Positions 42,081 through 52,018 of a stretch of 64,000 bases of DNA are shown here, in pieces. The DNA lies in NCBI RefSeq assembly GCF_016587355.1, contig NZ_BNJF01000001.1, positions 2,616,501 to 2,680,500 on the forward strand, written 5' to 3'. The position numbers and the translations under genes are program-made. How positions within the stretch are numbered: the first letter of the stretch is position 1; each line of letters starts with the position of its first letter. The stretch comes from Ktedonospora formicarum (GTDB lineage: Bacteria; Chloroflexota; Ktedonobacteria; Ktedonobacterales; Ktedonobacteraceae). Under the pieces are notes generated by a model. That model saw only the letters and a program-made list of their open reading frames with translations, was not told where the DNA came from and made no database searches.

Positions 42081-42803
42081 CTACTCCTCAGTCGCAGGTA
42101 CGTCTGGCTGTTCATTGCGGTAAGGACGACGTGTTGGAGGCGCGAGTTTGCTCCAGGGGATATCCACATCGGCATCCATGTCCCATACATGCATGTTATC
42201 GTTGTAGCGGATCAAGCGCCAGAAAATCTGCCCTCGCTTCTCATCCAGTCGCCATTGCGTAATCGAGGTGTTTTGTGTGCTGAAGTGCGATACTGGCATA
42301 GCGAAAGAGCTATAGTGGAAAAAGTAAGAGAAGGCTGTATCAATGACACCTCCATGACACACAATCACAATGGTCTTACCCGCATGCTCACGCGTGATAC
42401 GCTCCAGAGCTGTTGCAACACGCAAGGAGAAGGCAGGCCAGTTTTCACCTCCTGGCGCGACTTTCTGAAAAGGATGATACAGGAAATCAGGAGGAGGACC
42501 AAAGCGCTCTCTACGCTCCTCATAGGTAAGACCATAGGCTTCGCCGTCGCGTAACTCCTGTACCTCGTCGTCAAAGATAATAGGCAGATTCAGAGCTGGC
42601 GCAATGATCTGAGCAGTCTGCCGAGCTCGAAGAAAAGTACTGGCAATCAAGACATCTGCCTGAATCTCATGCGTAGCAAGCAAGCGATCTCGTAACCGCT
42701 CAGCCTGGCGCACTCCGATACTAGTCAAGCCATCATCACGAATAATATCATGTACTTGACTAGTCGCTTCACCATGCCGAATAAGATACAACTGGGTAGT
42801 CAT
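42081..42803 (-). CDS. histidine phosphatase (phosphoglycerate-mutase-like) family protein
   Basis: The 240-residue protein belongs to the branch that uses a phospho-histidine intermediate. The signature LYLIRHGEATSQ is at the N-terminus, with the second catalytic His in VIVCHGGVIDTAF and the Glu in LRDGEAYGLTYEERRERFG. Members of this group dephosphorylate small metabolites, sugar phosphates or proteins; the substrate cannot be told. It stands alone, converging on mgtE. Confidence 0.88.
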   Translation of the reverse strand: MTTQLYLIRHGEATSQVHDIIRDDGLTSIGVRQAERLRDRLLATHEIQADVLIASTFLRARQTAQIIAPALNLPIIFDDEVQELRDGEAYGLTYEERRERFGPPPDFLYHPFQKVAPGGENWPAFSLRVATALERITREHAGKTIVIVCHGGVIDTAFSYFFHYSSFAMPVSHFSTQNTSITQWRLDEKRGQIFWRLIRYNDNMHVWDMDADVDIPWSKLAPPTRRPYRNEQPDVPATEE

Positions 42804-43027
42804 GTGTAGATAGAGCCCTCTCTTTCCTTAAAATCGAACTACAATGAACACTTTGCCCTGTTAAGATTGTAACACATATATCTGCTCAAGCATGTATTGC
42901 AGTGTAGAGCATGTACTGCGATATTACGCCATCGGCAAGCGCGAGGAGGATTCGCGCCGCCACGATTAAGAGGGCAATTAGAAGCTTTCCCTACAACCTG
43001 ACCCACATGTAGCCTACAAGATTGAAT

Positions 43028-43252
43028 CTATCCCTGCCTCAATAAAATCAACAGGCCTACAACAAGAGAGAGAATAATAATGGTTTCAGAAAAGACCAAG
43101 CCCAGAATGAAATTCATCCTTATCGCTTCATTCGCACCCGGATTACGTCCTAGAGCTTCATACGCTCGTCCGTTTGCCAAACCCATTGCGATACCTGCGC
43201 CAATCGCGCCCAAACCAACTGCGATTGCAGCGGCAATGACTTGCAGTACCAT
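43028..43252 (-). CDS. atpE: ATP synthase F0 subunit c, orphan gene
   Basis: Subunit c forms the rotor ring that carries protons or sodium ions through the membrane. The 74 residues form two helices joined by the polar loop (RAYEALGRNPGA). The ion-binding Glu is in FSETIIIL in helix 2. Helix 1 has a GAIGAGIAMG glycine series; the Gln that marks Na+-binding rings (GIGQG) is Met here, so protons are more likely. ATG 43252 has a perfect AAGGAGG. No other atp gene is beside it, although atpE is normally inside atpBEFHAGDC. Confidence 0.93.
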   Translation of the reverse strand: MVLQVIAAAIAVGLGAIGAGIAMGLANGRAYEALGRNPGANEAIRMNFILGLVFSETIIILSLVVGLLILLRQG

Positions 43253-43496
43253 AAATATTACCTCCTTGCATATATAACTCATGTTTCTTATTTCTAGTGC
43301 TCTTATTGTAGTCTCTTACTCTACCTGACACCATCGTCCAGAAGAATGATTGATACTCATACAAACAGACTCCTCCGTTCCTGAACAATGGTGTCACGTC
43401 TCAAGCCAATGGATGCGGGAGCAAAATGGGGATAGCAAAGAATTATGCAGCTTTATGCATGACTTTTACGAATTTTGAAAAGAGGGAGAAAAAGTG

Positions 43497-43525
43497 TTGA
43501 CAAATCCCCAAGGGGATGCTATTAT
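43497..43525 (+). promoter_or_regulatory. promoter of 5S rRNA copy 4
   Basis: TTGACA (43497-43502), 17 bp, TATTAT (43520-43525), with the same spacer inverted repeat and upstream A/G tract as copies 2 and 3. Confidence 0.9.
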
Positions 43526-43565
43526 ACACCATGTCAATCGGAACCGCTTGTATGCGCAGGCGAAC

Positions 43566-43677
43566 CGGTGGTTATTGCGAAGAGGGTACACCCGTTCCCA
43601 TCCCGAACACGGTAGTTAAGCTCTTCAGCCCTGACGATACTTTGGGGGCAGCCCCACGGGAAAATAAGACACCGCCG
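43566..43677 (+). rRNA. rrf: 5S ribosomal RNA, copy 4 of 4
   Basis: Mature region and leader match the other copies. It lies between atpE (divergent) and the RND transporter gene (convergent), with no other rRNA gene. Confidence 0.93.
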
Positions 43678-43680
43678 TTT

Positions 43681-43706
43681 CGCCCGCTCACATGGGCGGT
43701 TCCTTT
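43681..43706 (+). terminator. terminator of 5S copy 4
   Basis: CGCCC (43681-43685) pairs with GGGCG (43694-43698), followed by ttccttt, as in copy 2. Confidence 0.65.
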
Positions 43707-43724
43707 GCGTTTCAAAAAACATTA

Positions 43725-43788
43725 GAAGCCAAAGAGAGAGCGAGGACGCTGGTTTACAGGCCAGCGTCCTCGCTCTCTCTTTGGCTTC
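43725..43788. terminator. 28-bp-stem bidirectional hairpin
   Basis: Arms 43725-43752 and 43761-43788 are perfectly complementary with an eight-base loop. It separates 5S copy 4 from the end of the RND transporter gene. Confidence 0.85.
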
Positions 43789-43819
43789 ACATCTTATGCT
43801 CAGTACAGGTCCATACAGG

Positions 43820-46800
43820 CTAACGTATTTTGAGTGAGCTTGTTGGTGATTTCTGGACCACAATCCATTTGGCAGGCGCGAAAGCGCGCAACTGTTGTGA
43901 GGTCTGTGTTACAGGCTTCACTGGCTGGTCTACATCTCGCTTACGCATGCTCTCAGCTACCATATACAACGCTGGTACCAGGAGCAGAGTCAGAACCGTC
44001 GAAGAGGTCAGGCCACCAATGACGACAATTGAGAGTGATTTCGACATAACCGCGCTGGACGCACTAAGGCCTAGAGCCATTGGGAATAGCGCTAAAATAG
44101 TCGCGCTGGCTGTCATCAGAATCGGGCGTGCTCTTTCGCTACTGCCACGAATAACGGCGCTACGCGCGTCCATGCCCTGCTCTCGATACTGATTCACGCG
44201 ATCAATGAGCACAATAGCATTGGTCACGACAATACCAACCAACATTAACAGGCCAATTAACGCCGTCACGCTAAGCGTCGTGTTAGTAATGAGCATGAGC
44301 AGAACAGAACCAGTGGCGGCAAAGGGAATGGAGATAAGCAGAATCAATGGCTGTACCAGACTACGGAAGGTAATCGCCATGATGAAGAAGACGATAAAGA
44401 CGGCAACGAGCAACGAGATACCCATCTTGAAGAAGGACTCATCCTGGAGCTGCGTAACACCTCCAAAGGTGTAAGAGGTCCCTGCCGCGAACTTGAGCTT
44501 GCTCAGGCGAACACGAACATCGGAACTCACCGCACCAACGTCCTTACTTGTAATATCGGCACTAACCGTCGCAGTGCGGACACCTTTCAAATGGGTTATC
44601 TGGGTTGGGCCAAGCGTAGCTGTTACGTCCGCCACGTCACTCAGACTCACGGCCATCCCGCTCGGGGTTGGCACAGGTTGCTCCTTTAGCTGTTCCAGGC
44701 TCGTAGCGGGAGCCCCCAAATGGAGCTGCACATCCTGCTGCGTGTCACCCAGAATAATTTTTGTAGTGCTTGTACCAGTAAAGGTCGAACGCAGATATTG
44801 TCCAATCTGGGCGGGAGTCAAACCATACCTGGCAGCCCGCTGGGGATCAACGTGAACATCTATCAGAGGTGAGGCAGCAGCAAGATCGCTTTTGACATTC
44901 GTCACATTGGCGGCATGCGCGATGGCATCTAAAACCTGCTTGTTCGCTAGCGCTAGCGCTTGTTCATTGGGAGCCTGGATATTAACCAGGAGCGTATTGC
45001 TTGAGGTGCTATCACTACTTGAGAGCGCAATGGCATGAGAAATCGAGCGCAAACGACTGAGCACATCCTGTTGCAAACCACGCTGATCTACACCTTTCTC
45101 TGTCACAATAGTGTATGTCGCGCTATTAGGTGCGCTGGAGAAGAAGGAGCTATCCTGTGCCATAGATACCTGATAGGTCTGAATCTCAGGGAAGTGGGCC
45201 AGGGTATCCTCAACCTTCTTGATCTCGGTACGCGCCTTCTCCAGACTTGTGCCCGCTGGAAATTCCTGCGTCAGGCGAAAATTATTCTGGTCAGAGCTAT
45301 CAAAGAAGGTTGTATGCAGCGTTGGAATGAGCACAAAGGTGACATCTAGCAACACCACGGCAGCGAGAATGGTAAAGCCTCGATTGCGCTTGCCTGTAAC
45401 CCAGGTGGCGATAGGAGTGTAACAACGCTCAACAAAGGAGGCGCGTTGCCGCGAAGGAGAAATCATCTTCTTTGGGGCGCGTAGGAACCAGTATGCCAGC
45501 ACAGGAATGATCGTCAACGAGATAAGCAGCGAGGCCAGAAGGGCGACCGCGACCGTCACGGAAAAGGGGCGGAAGAGCACACCTATCTCACCATCAATAA
45601 AACCCAGCGGCAAGAAGACCGCCACAGTCGTCAGCGTAGAGGCGATAACTGCCGCCGAGACCTCGCGCACGCCTGCTAAAACCGCCTCTTGCTTCCCCTC
45701 GCCCCGTTGCAAATGGCGATAAATGTTTTCGAGCACAACAATTGAATCGTCGATAACGCGCCCGATTGCGATAGTCAAGCCACCAAGGGTAAGTACGTTC
45801 AGGGTATAGTTACCAATCCAGAGCGCGATAAGCGCGACGACAACCGAGAGCGGTATCGAACAGGCCGCGACCAATGTTGAGCGTAGCGAGAACAGTGATA
45901 TCAAAATAACAATGATGGCAAAGAGCGCGCCTAGCAGACCCTCATGCACCATAGCTGCCATCGAGTCTTCAATAAAAGGAGCCTGATCAAAGACAGTAGA
46001 GATCCTGGCATTGTGACCAAGTTTCTTTTCCAGGCTGGGCAGGCGATCTCGCACAGACCGAGAGATAGCGACACTATTGCCATTATTCGTTTTGGAGAGC
46101 GAGATACCAATACTCGGTTTGCCATTGATATGCGAGAGCGAGGTTTCGGATGTAAGTTCCTGCTTTACCTCGGCAACATCTCCCAGGCGAACTGCTTGCG
46201 CGACTGTAGAGATACCACTCTCAGACGTGGTATCACTCACAGTCTCATTATGCGAACCAACAATGATATTCTGAATATCCTGTAACGAGGTAAAGGTATT
46301 TCCAACCCGGATAGGCTGTGCCTTATCCTGAGTAATAAGCTTACCAGCGGGAAGAGTTACATTATCAGCCTGTAAAGCGGCCTGTACCTGCTCAAACGTA
46401 ACACCTGAACTCTGCATTCTGGTAGGGTTGAGAGTAATCGTCACCAGTGGCGTGCGCACACCCAGCAGGTCGACCCTGGCGACACCTTGAATGCTTTGCA
46501 GTTCTGGCACGGCAATCTGTTTTAGGGCTGTGGTCAGATCCCGGGTCTCCTGTGATGATGAGACGCCAAGCGTGAGAATAGGTATATTCTCCGTGCTATA
46601 GGCTTGCAGAGAGGGAGTTACGCCATTTGGTAACTGTGACTGGATAGCCCCGATACGTTGCGAGAGATCCTGGCGAGCCTGGGCGGTATCTGTTCCATAA
46701 TCATACGCCACAGTAATAATAGAGCTACCATCGTTGGAAATCGACGTCAACTGCTTCACACCTGGAGCTCCCTGGACGCTTTGCTCAATTGGGTTCGTGA

Positions 46801-46990
46801 TTTCTTGCTCTATAATGGTGGGAGAGGCTCCGGTATATGCCGTCACAATAGCCACGACAGGCAAATCTATAGAGGGAAACAGCTCTTGTTTGAGTTGCGG
46901 TATCAGTAAGCCGCCAATAAGTAAGATGGCAATGGTAACCAGCGCCATCAAACCCTTATTGGCGAGACTAAATCGTGAAAGCATTACCAT
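43820..46990 (-). CDS. RND-family efflux transporter (AcrB/MdtB/SwrC-like)
   Basis: A proton-driven export pump of 1056 residues. Two repeats each carry one helix, a large outer domain and five to six more helices, twelve in all. Typical marks are the N-terminal LANKGLMALVTIAILLIGGL.IPQLKQELFPSIDLP, the GRVIDDSIVVLENI loop in helix 4 with the proton-relay Asp pair, and GIVVTNAIVLID in the second half. In monoderm bacteria such pumps (SwrC/YerP type) export surfactants or lipids; the substrate here is unknown. No adaptor (HlyD) gene is adjacent. AGGAG lies seven bases before the ATG. Confidence 0.95.
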   Translation of the reverse strand: MVMLSRFSLANKGLMALVTIAILLIGGLLIPQLKQELFPSIDLPVVAIVTAYTGASPTIIEQEITNPIEQSVQGAPGVKQLTSISNDGSSIITVAYDYGTDTAQARQDLSQRIGAIQSQLPNGVTPSLQAYSTENIPILTLGVSSSQETRDLTTALKQIAVPELQSIQGVARVDLLGVRTPLVTITLNPTRMQSSGVTFEQVQAALQADNVTLPAGKLITQDKAQPIRVGNTFTSLQDIQNIIVGSHNETVSDTTSESGISTVAQAVRLGDVAEVKQELTSETSLSHINGKPSIGISLSKTNNGNSVAISRSVRDRLPSLEKKLGHNARISTVFDQAPFIEDSMAAMVHEGLLGALFAIIVILISLFSLRSTLVAACSIPLSVVVALIALWIGNYTLNVLTLGGLTIAIGRVIDDSIVVLENIYRHLQRGEGKQEAVLAGVREVSAAVIASTLTTVAVFLPLGFIDGEIGVLFRPFSVTVAVALLASLLISLTIIPVLAYWFLRAPKKMISPSRQRASFVERCYTPIATWVTGKRNRGFTILAAVVLLDVTFVLIPTLHTTFFDSSDQNNFRLTQEFPAGTSLEKARTEIKKVEDTLAHFPEIQTYQVSMAQDSSFFSSAPNSATYTIVTEKGVDQRGLQQDVLSRLRSISHAIALSSSDSTSSNTLLVNIQAPNEQALALANKQVLDAIAHAANVTNVKSDLAAASPLIDVHVDPQRAARYGLTPAQIGQYLRSTFTGTSTTKIILGDTQQDVQLHLGAPATSLEQLKEQPVPTPSGMAVSLSDVADVTATLGPTQITHLKGVRTATVSADITSKDVGAVSSDVRVRLSKLKFAAGTSYTFGGVTQLQDESFFKMGISLLVAVFIVFFIMAITFRSLVQPLILLISIPFAATGSVLLMLITNTTLSVTALIGLLMLVGIVVTNAIVLIDRVNQYREQGMDARSAVIRGSSERARPILMTASATILALFPMALGLSASSAVMSKSLSIVVIGGLTSSTVLTLLLVPALYMVAESMRKRDVDQPVKPVTQTSQQLRAFAPAKWIVVQKSPTSSLKIR

Positions 46991-47586
46991 ATAGAAACTC
47001 CTGATGACAGTACATCTTTATGCGTCCATGCAAACACGCATGCGTTAATGTTAATCTCGTCACTACTCAGACAGGCATTGCTCAACGCTTATACAACTAT
47101 GTGTCCTGCACAGGCTCAAGCTCTGCGCCTACATACGGAACGCTCAGGGCTTCGATTGCCGCTGTAAGGGGATTTAGGATTGTCATCAGCTCTCTAACAA
47201 TCCCATTGTCCGGCAAGCCTTAGCAGGCCATAAGCCATCTACGATAGCATGGGGCCTCGAATAGTCATGTTATCTATTGTACTCAGAGAGGTAATAAAAC
47301 CTAGAAGAATAGAATAATACAGACATAAGGTACCATTTTCCCTCTATATATGTATCTTTGCATATGCTCTCTAAAAAGCGTAAATTAAAGAAGATAAGGG
47401 GAATTATCCTCCCTCGCTGTAATAGACTATGCATTCCAGTTCTGCATAGGAGGGGATCTGCCGCATACTTCCTTTCACTTCTTGACCACCAAAGACACAA
47501 AACATGACAAAGCTGGGACCGATGCAGAGATCTAGAATGCCCTGCTGGCATAGAGAGCCAACTCGACGGAAGGGGGCAAATTTTGA
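46991..47586. other. intergenic region between RND transporter and ruvB
   Basis: About 600 bp of divergent upstream sequence. On the minus strand 47223-47101 can be read as about 40 protein-like residues ending at TAG, with no good start; it might be a gene remnant. A leftward 111-residue frame at 47270-47605 looks random. No RNA gene or repeat is visible. Confidence 0.4.
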
Positions 47587-47592
47587 TATAAT
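47587..47592 (+). promoter_or_regulatory. extended -10 promoter of ruvB
   Basis: TGATATAAT gives a perfect TATAAT (47587-47592) with an upstream TG, about 65 bp before the ruvB start. The -35 region (cgacgg) is weak, which suits an extended -10 promoter. Confidence 0.55.
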
Positions 47593-47657
47593 GAAGCGAT
47601 AACACTGTAGAACACTAGTTTCATTGCAGGAGTAGGGTCTTCGGAGAGGAGTAAGCC

Positions 47658-48692
47658 ATGAGCGATCGCCTCGTCTCGCCGCACGTGAGCGATGAGGAAC
47701 AAATACTGGAAGGTAGTTTGCGACCGCGTCGCCTGGCCGAATACATCGGGCAGGAGAAGATCAAAGAGAATCTAGGCATATTGCTAGAGGCAGCACGTCG
47801 GCGTAACGAGCCGGTGGACCATGTCTTACTTTATGGGCCACCAGGACTGGGAAAAACTACACTTTGTAATATTATTGCTGCTGAGATGGGAGTGAACCTC
47901 AAAACGACCGCCGGACCTGCCATCGAACACGCGGGCGATCTGGCTTCAATTCTGACCTCACTACAACCGGGTGAGGTACTCTTTATTGACGAGGTACACC
48001 GCCTCTCGCGAGCCGTGGAGGAGCGCCTCTACTCGGCGATGGAAGACTTTGCCCTGGACGTTGTCATTGGGAAAGGGCCAAGCGCACGCTCACTACGCCT
48101 CTCGCTTCCCCCTTTTACCGTTGTGGGGGCAACCACCAGAGTTGGCTCACTGACAGCGCCACTCCGCGACCGCTTCGGGGCTATATATCGCATGGAATAT
48201 TACGATATAGATTCCTTGAGAATGATTGTCCAGCGATCAGCAAGCATCCTCAAAGTTCCAGCAAATGATGAAGGTATCTCCGAGATCGCCAGCCGCGCAC
48301 GCGGTACGCCTCGTATCGTTAACCGCTTGCTCAAACGTGTGCGCGATTACGCCCAGGTGCGCGCGGATGGTGTCATTACACGCGAGGTAGCACAAAAGGC
48401 CCTCAATGCAATGGAAGTAGACGAGATTGGCCTTGACCTGACCGACCGCAATATGCTTCTAACTATCATCAATAAGTTCAATGGCGGACCCGTTGGCCTG
48501 GACACCCTCGCCGCCAGTACCAGCGAGGATTCAGAGACAATTGAGGATGTCTATGAGCCATACCTGCTTCAGCTAGGCTTTATCGCACGTACTCCACGCG
48601 GGCGCGTCGCGATGCGGGCGGCTTATGACCATCTCAACCTAACACCGCCGGGTGGAGAAAGTGGACCGAATTTGTGGACAGCAACACCTTAG
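47658..48692 (+). CDS. ruvB: Holliday junction branch-migration helicase RuvB
   Basis: RuvB is the AAA+ motor that drives branch migration with RuvA. The 344 residues show [19 protein letters not shown], Walker [10 protein letters not shown], Walker [10 protein letters not shown], sensor 1 [19 protein letters not shown] (containing the arginine finger) and the C-terminal winged helix with GFI.RTPRGR. A GGAGAGGAG site precedes the ATG. It overlaps the start of queA by 19 bases, an order seen in many bacteria, so the two are coupled. ruvA and ruvC are not in the window. Confidence 0.97.
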   Translation: MSDRLVSPHVSDEEQILEGSLRPRRLAEYIGQEKIKENLGILLEAARRRNEPVDHVLLYGPPGLGKTTLCNIIAAEMGVNLKTTAGPAIEHAGDLASILTSLQPGEVLFIDEVHRLSRAVEERLYSAMEDFALDVVIGKGPSARSLRLSLPPFTVVGATTRVGSLTAPLRDRFGAIYRMEYYDIDSLRMIVQRSASILKVPANDEGISEIASRARGTPRIVNRLLKRVRDYAQVRADGVITREVAQKALNAMEVDEIGLDLTDRNMLLTIINKFNGGPVGLDTLAASTSEDSETIEDVYEPYLLQLGFIARTPRGRVAMRAAYDHLNLTPPGGESGPNLWTATP

Positions 48693-49803
48693 AGCCAGCA
48701 ACCAGTATATCAGATATTAAGATCAGCGACTTTGACTATCATCTTCCAACCGAATTGATAGCACAAACTCCCATGGAACCGCGAGATGCCTCCCGGCTAC
48801 TCGTCGTTCATCGCCAGAACAAGGCCATGGAACATCGCCATTTCCGCGATATCGAGGAGTATCTCCAACCGGGCGACGTCTTGATTGCTAACCAGAGCCG
48901 TGTCATCCCAGCTCGCTTGCTTGGTAAACGAGCCGAGAGCGGTGGGAATGTAGAGGTGCTGCTCCTTGCCGAGCGCCCAGATCTAGGAATAGATACCTGG
49001 GAAGCTCTGGTTCGACCCGGTAGGAGGCTTCGTGAAGGAGCGCGCATACTCTTTGGCGGTGACACAGAAGAGCAGGCACACCTGCTTGGTGAGATTCTTG
49101 GGCGTACTGAGGCAGGGGGCGTATTGTACGCTTCCAGGTTCCAGGTCGAGCGGCCCAGTCAGATGACCCCTATGCTCTTCTCGATGTGCGCCAGGCTATC
49201 GATGAGATCGGCAAGATGCCGCTCCCCCCTTATATCCATGAGACACTCAACGATCCAGAACGCTATCAGACCGTCTATGCACGCATTCGCGGCTCAGCGG
49301 CGGCCCCTACGGCTGGCCTACACTTTACGCCGCAACTTCTTGAGCGCCTGCGCGCTAAGGGTGTGCGTACAGGCTTTGTGACACTTCATGTGGGCCTGGA
49401 CACCTTCCGTCCAGTCGAGAGCGAGCTTGTCAGCGAACATAAAATGCATAGCGAAGAGATTGAGATGGACGACTCCACCGCCAAGCTTATCAACGAAGCT
49501 CGACGTGAAGGCGGACGCATCATAGCAGTAGGCACAACTTCTGTCCGGGTGCTTGAGAGTATTGCTAGTCTTCATGAGGGGCACCTCGTTCCTTACAAAG
49601 GACATACCCGGCTCTTTATCACACCTGGCTATCGCTATCAAGCGGTTGACGCACTTATCACCAACTTCCACCTCCCCCGCTCGACCCTACTCCTACTGGT
49701 CAGCGCCTTTATGAGCAAGCCCTTGATGGAGCGAGCCTATCAGGAAGCCATCGAACAACACTATCGCTTCTTTAGCTTTGGCGATGCCATGCTTCTGCTG
49801 TAG
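48674..49803 (+). pseudogene. queA: queA, S-adenosylmethionine:tRNA ribosyltransferase-isomerase, broken by a frameshift
   Basis: QueA adds the ribosyl part of SAM to preQ1 in tRNA, giving epoxyqueuosine. The first frame (from GTG 48674) gives the true N-terminus (FDYHLPTELIAQTP, ASRLLVVHR) but degenerates after about residue 150. The minus-one frame takes over with FQV and then DDPYALLDVRQAIDEIGKMPLPPYIHETL, AGLHFTPQLL and the C-terminal NFHLPRSTLLLLVSAF. One extra G in the run of five at 49115-49119 joins them as EAGGRIVRFQV, giving about 376 residues. This may be a real mutation or a homopolymer sequencing error; the rest looks intact. Confidence 0.9.
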
Positions 49804-49816
49804 ATAGCTCAGATCA

Positions 49817-49878
49817 TTGTGCTTCATCTTTAAGCAGCATCGGGGAGGTGCCTGATGCTGCTTAAAGATGAAGCACAA
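49817..49878 (+). terminator. 25-bp-stem terminator after queA
   Basis: Arms 49817-49841 and 49854-49878 pair perfectly around a 12-base loop, just past the queA stop. Confidence 0.85.
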
Positions 49879-50052
49879 ACACAGTGAGGTGAGAACGATT
49901 AACAGCATATATATAGTAGCCAAACAAGCAGGAATCAGAGCCAGAGAAAAGAACCACAAGAATCCCACCTTGACCAGATCATAGAACGTTCTCATTAAAC
50001 TCACGTATTCCCAAGGGAGAAGATATGCTATTTGCAGGCAGGAGGAAAAGAT

Positions 50053-51990
50053 ATGAGCGAACTCAATGCAGAGATGATCGTCGATATACAGCTTCTCGCA
50101 AATGTACAGGTAACTCCTGACGGCAAACGTGTTGCCTATACATTAGGAGCAAACTACAAGAAGGAGGGGAAAAGCACAAATGCCATCTGGCTCGCCACTA
50201 CGGATGGAGAGCATGCACCCAAACAATTCACCAGCGGCGAATCTCAGGAGAGTAGCCCTCGATGGTCGCCAGATGGCAAGACGCTAGCCTTTCTCTCGGA
50301 TCGAGCGCAGCCAGGTATTTCACAACTCCATATGATCGCGGTTGATGGTGGTGAGGCGCAGGCCTTGACCTCGAAGGAAAACAAACGCGGCATAAACCAG
50401 TTTGCATGGTCACCGAGCGGAAACCAGATCGCCTTTACCAGTGCTGATGAACCAGACGAGGAGGATGAGCGCCGCGAGAAAGAGCAGGACGACGCCCAGG
50501 TATACGGTGAGAGATGGCAGTACGCGCGCCTGCGCCTGCTCTCTCTGGCTTCCCGTGAGGTCACTACACTGGTTGGTGGCGAGCGACATATAGCGAATTT
50601 TGCCTGGCATCCCCAGGGTACCGAACTGGCATACTCAGTCTGGCGCACTCCTGAATTAGCATCAGCATCCAAAGAGACCCTCATTGAGCGAGTGCCCCTG
50701 GCGGGAGGCGAGCCCCAGGTGGTATGCCGCTTTGGCTACAATATAGAGAGCCTGTGTTGGAGCGCAAACGGCGAGACACTGCTCTTTATCGCCCCGACCG
50801 CCCAACGCGATCAATCCTCATACGCGGTCTATGCTGTTCCTGCCAGTGGTGGTACACCAGAGCGCATTGCTGGTGGCGAGACAAATTGTATCCTCGATCT
50901 CCAGGTGCTGGGCAAACAAACGCTTGCATATGTCGCCGAGGGATTAGAAACGAAGATCTGCCGCCTTGATCAGTATACAGGAGCGCTGACTTCACTCCTA
51001 CCAGACACACAAGTAGAACGTGAATGTGATATAGATAGTATACATGGAGTCGTGATTGATGGCAGCACAGTACTCGCGCTAGTGCGCTCGTCAGCCCATA
51101 ACGCGCCAGAAGTCTGGTGTGGCATAACAGAAAGTGAAGCCTCCATTCCCGAGCTATATCGGCTCACACACCACCATGACTACCTGGCAGGCATTCCCCT
51201 TGGTAAGCAAGAATCATTTTACTGGACAGCACCTGACGGCTGGGAGATGGATGGCATCCTCATTCGCCCACCTGAGGTTAACGAGGGGCAAGCTCTGCCA
51301 ACTGTAGTGCTGGTACATGGTGGCCCTTACGGGCGTTGGGATCACCGCTTCTATCTCAGTAGCGCTAACTGGGCGCAGTGGCTGGCGACAGCGGGCTATG
51401 CAGTGCTAATGCCCAACCCGCGTGGAGGCTTTGGGCATGGCGAGCGCTTTGCTGCTGCTGCTCGCAGTGATGTAGGAGGCGCAGACTACCAGGACGTCAT
51501 ATCGGCGGTCGACACTGCTATTGAGCGTGGCATCGCCGATCCTGAACGGATCGCCATCGGAGGTTGGAGCCAGGGCGGCTTTATGAGTGCCTGGGCTATA
51601 ACACAGACGACCCGCTTCAAGGCTGCGATTATGGGGGCCGGTGTGAGCGACTGGGGCATGATGGTTATGACTAGCGATATGCAAAGCTTCGAGCATGCGC
51701 TAGGTGGAAGTGCCCCCTGGGACGGCATCGGGCCACACCGGCATGCGCAACTCAGCCCAATCTCATTCGCACAGAATGCGCGCACACCAACCCTGATTCT
51801 ACACGGCGAACGCGACGAGCGTGTTCCCTTGAGTCAGGCCCAAGGCTTCCATCGCGCACTCCTCCACTATGGCGTGCCAGTTGAACTTGTTGTCTATCCA
51901 CGTGAGCCGCATGGTCTCAGGGAGCGCGCCCATCTGATTGACAGATTACGACGTGTTCGCGCCTGGTATGATCGCTGGCTACGCGCCTGA
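50053..51990 (+). CDS. S9-family peptidase (prolyl oligopeptidase / acylaminoacyl-peptidase type)
   Basis: A 645-residue serine peptidase of family S9C. The N-terminal 370 residues form a beta-propeller with WD40-like/TolB-type repeats (SPRWSPDGKTLAFLSDR, FAWSPSGNQIAFTS). The C-terminal alpha/beta-hydrolase domain holds the catalytic Ser in GGWSQGGFM, Asp in GERDERVP and His in EPHGL. No signal peptide is seen, so it is probably cytoplasmic and acts on short peptides. ATG 50053 is chosen because AGGAGG lies eight bases upstream. It is read alone. Confidence 0.94.
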   Translation: MSELNAEMIVDIQLLANVQVTPDGKRVAYTLGANYKKEGKSTNAIWLATTDGEHAPKQFTSGESQESSPRWSPDGKTLAFLSDRAQPGISQLHMIAVDGGEAQALTSKENKRGINQFAWSPSGNQIAFTSADEPDEEDERREKEQDDAQVYGERWQYARLRLLSLASREVTTLVGGERHIANFAWHPQGTELAYSVWRTPELASASKETLIERVPLAGGEPQVVCRFGYNIESLCWSANGETLLFIAPTAQRDQSSYAVYAVPASGGTPERIAGGETNCILDLQVLGKQTLAYVAEGLETKICRLDQYTGALTSLLPDTQVERECDIDSIHGVVIDGSTVLALVRSSAHNAPEVWCGITESEASIPELYRLTHHHDYLAGIPLGKQESFYWTAPDGWEMDGILIRPPEVNEGQALPTVVLVHGGPYGRWDHRFYLSSANWAQWLATAGYAVLMPNPRGGFGHGERFAAAARSDVGGADYQDVISAVDTAIERGIADPERIAIGGWSQGGFMSAWAITQTTRFKAAIMGAGVSDWGMMVMTSDMQSFEHALGGSAPWDGIGPHRHAQLSPISFAQNARTPTLILHGERDERVPLSQAQGFHRALLHYGVPVELVVYPREPHGLRERAHLIDRLRRVRAWYDRWLRA

Positions 51991-52018
51991 TCTCTTCACA
52001 TACAATACTTTGGTGTTC

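Noticed and set aside
47101..47223. About 40 protein-like residues on the minus strand ending at TAG
   Set aside because: No usable start and an in-frame stop just upstream. It may be a remnant, but the evidence is too thin to list as a gene.
47270..47605. Leftward 111-residue frame between the RND gene and ruvB
   Set aside because: No ribosome-binding site or family pattern, and it overlaps the ruvB promoter.
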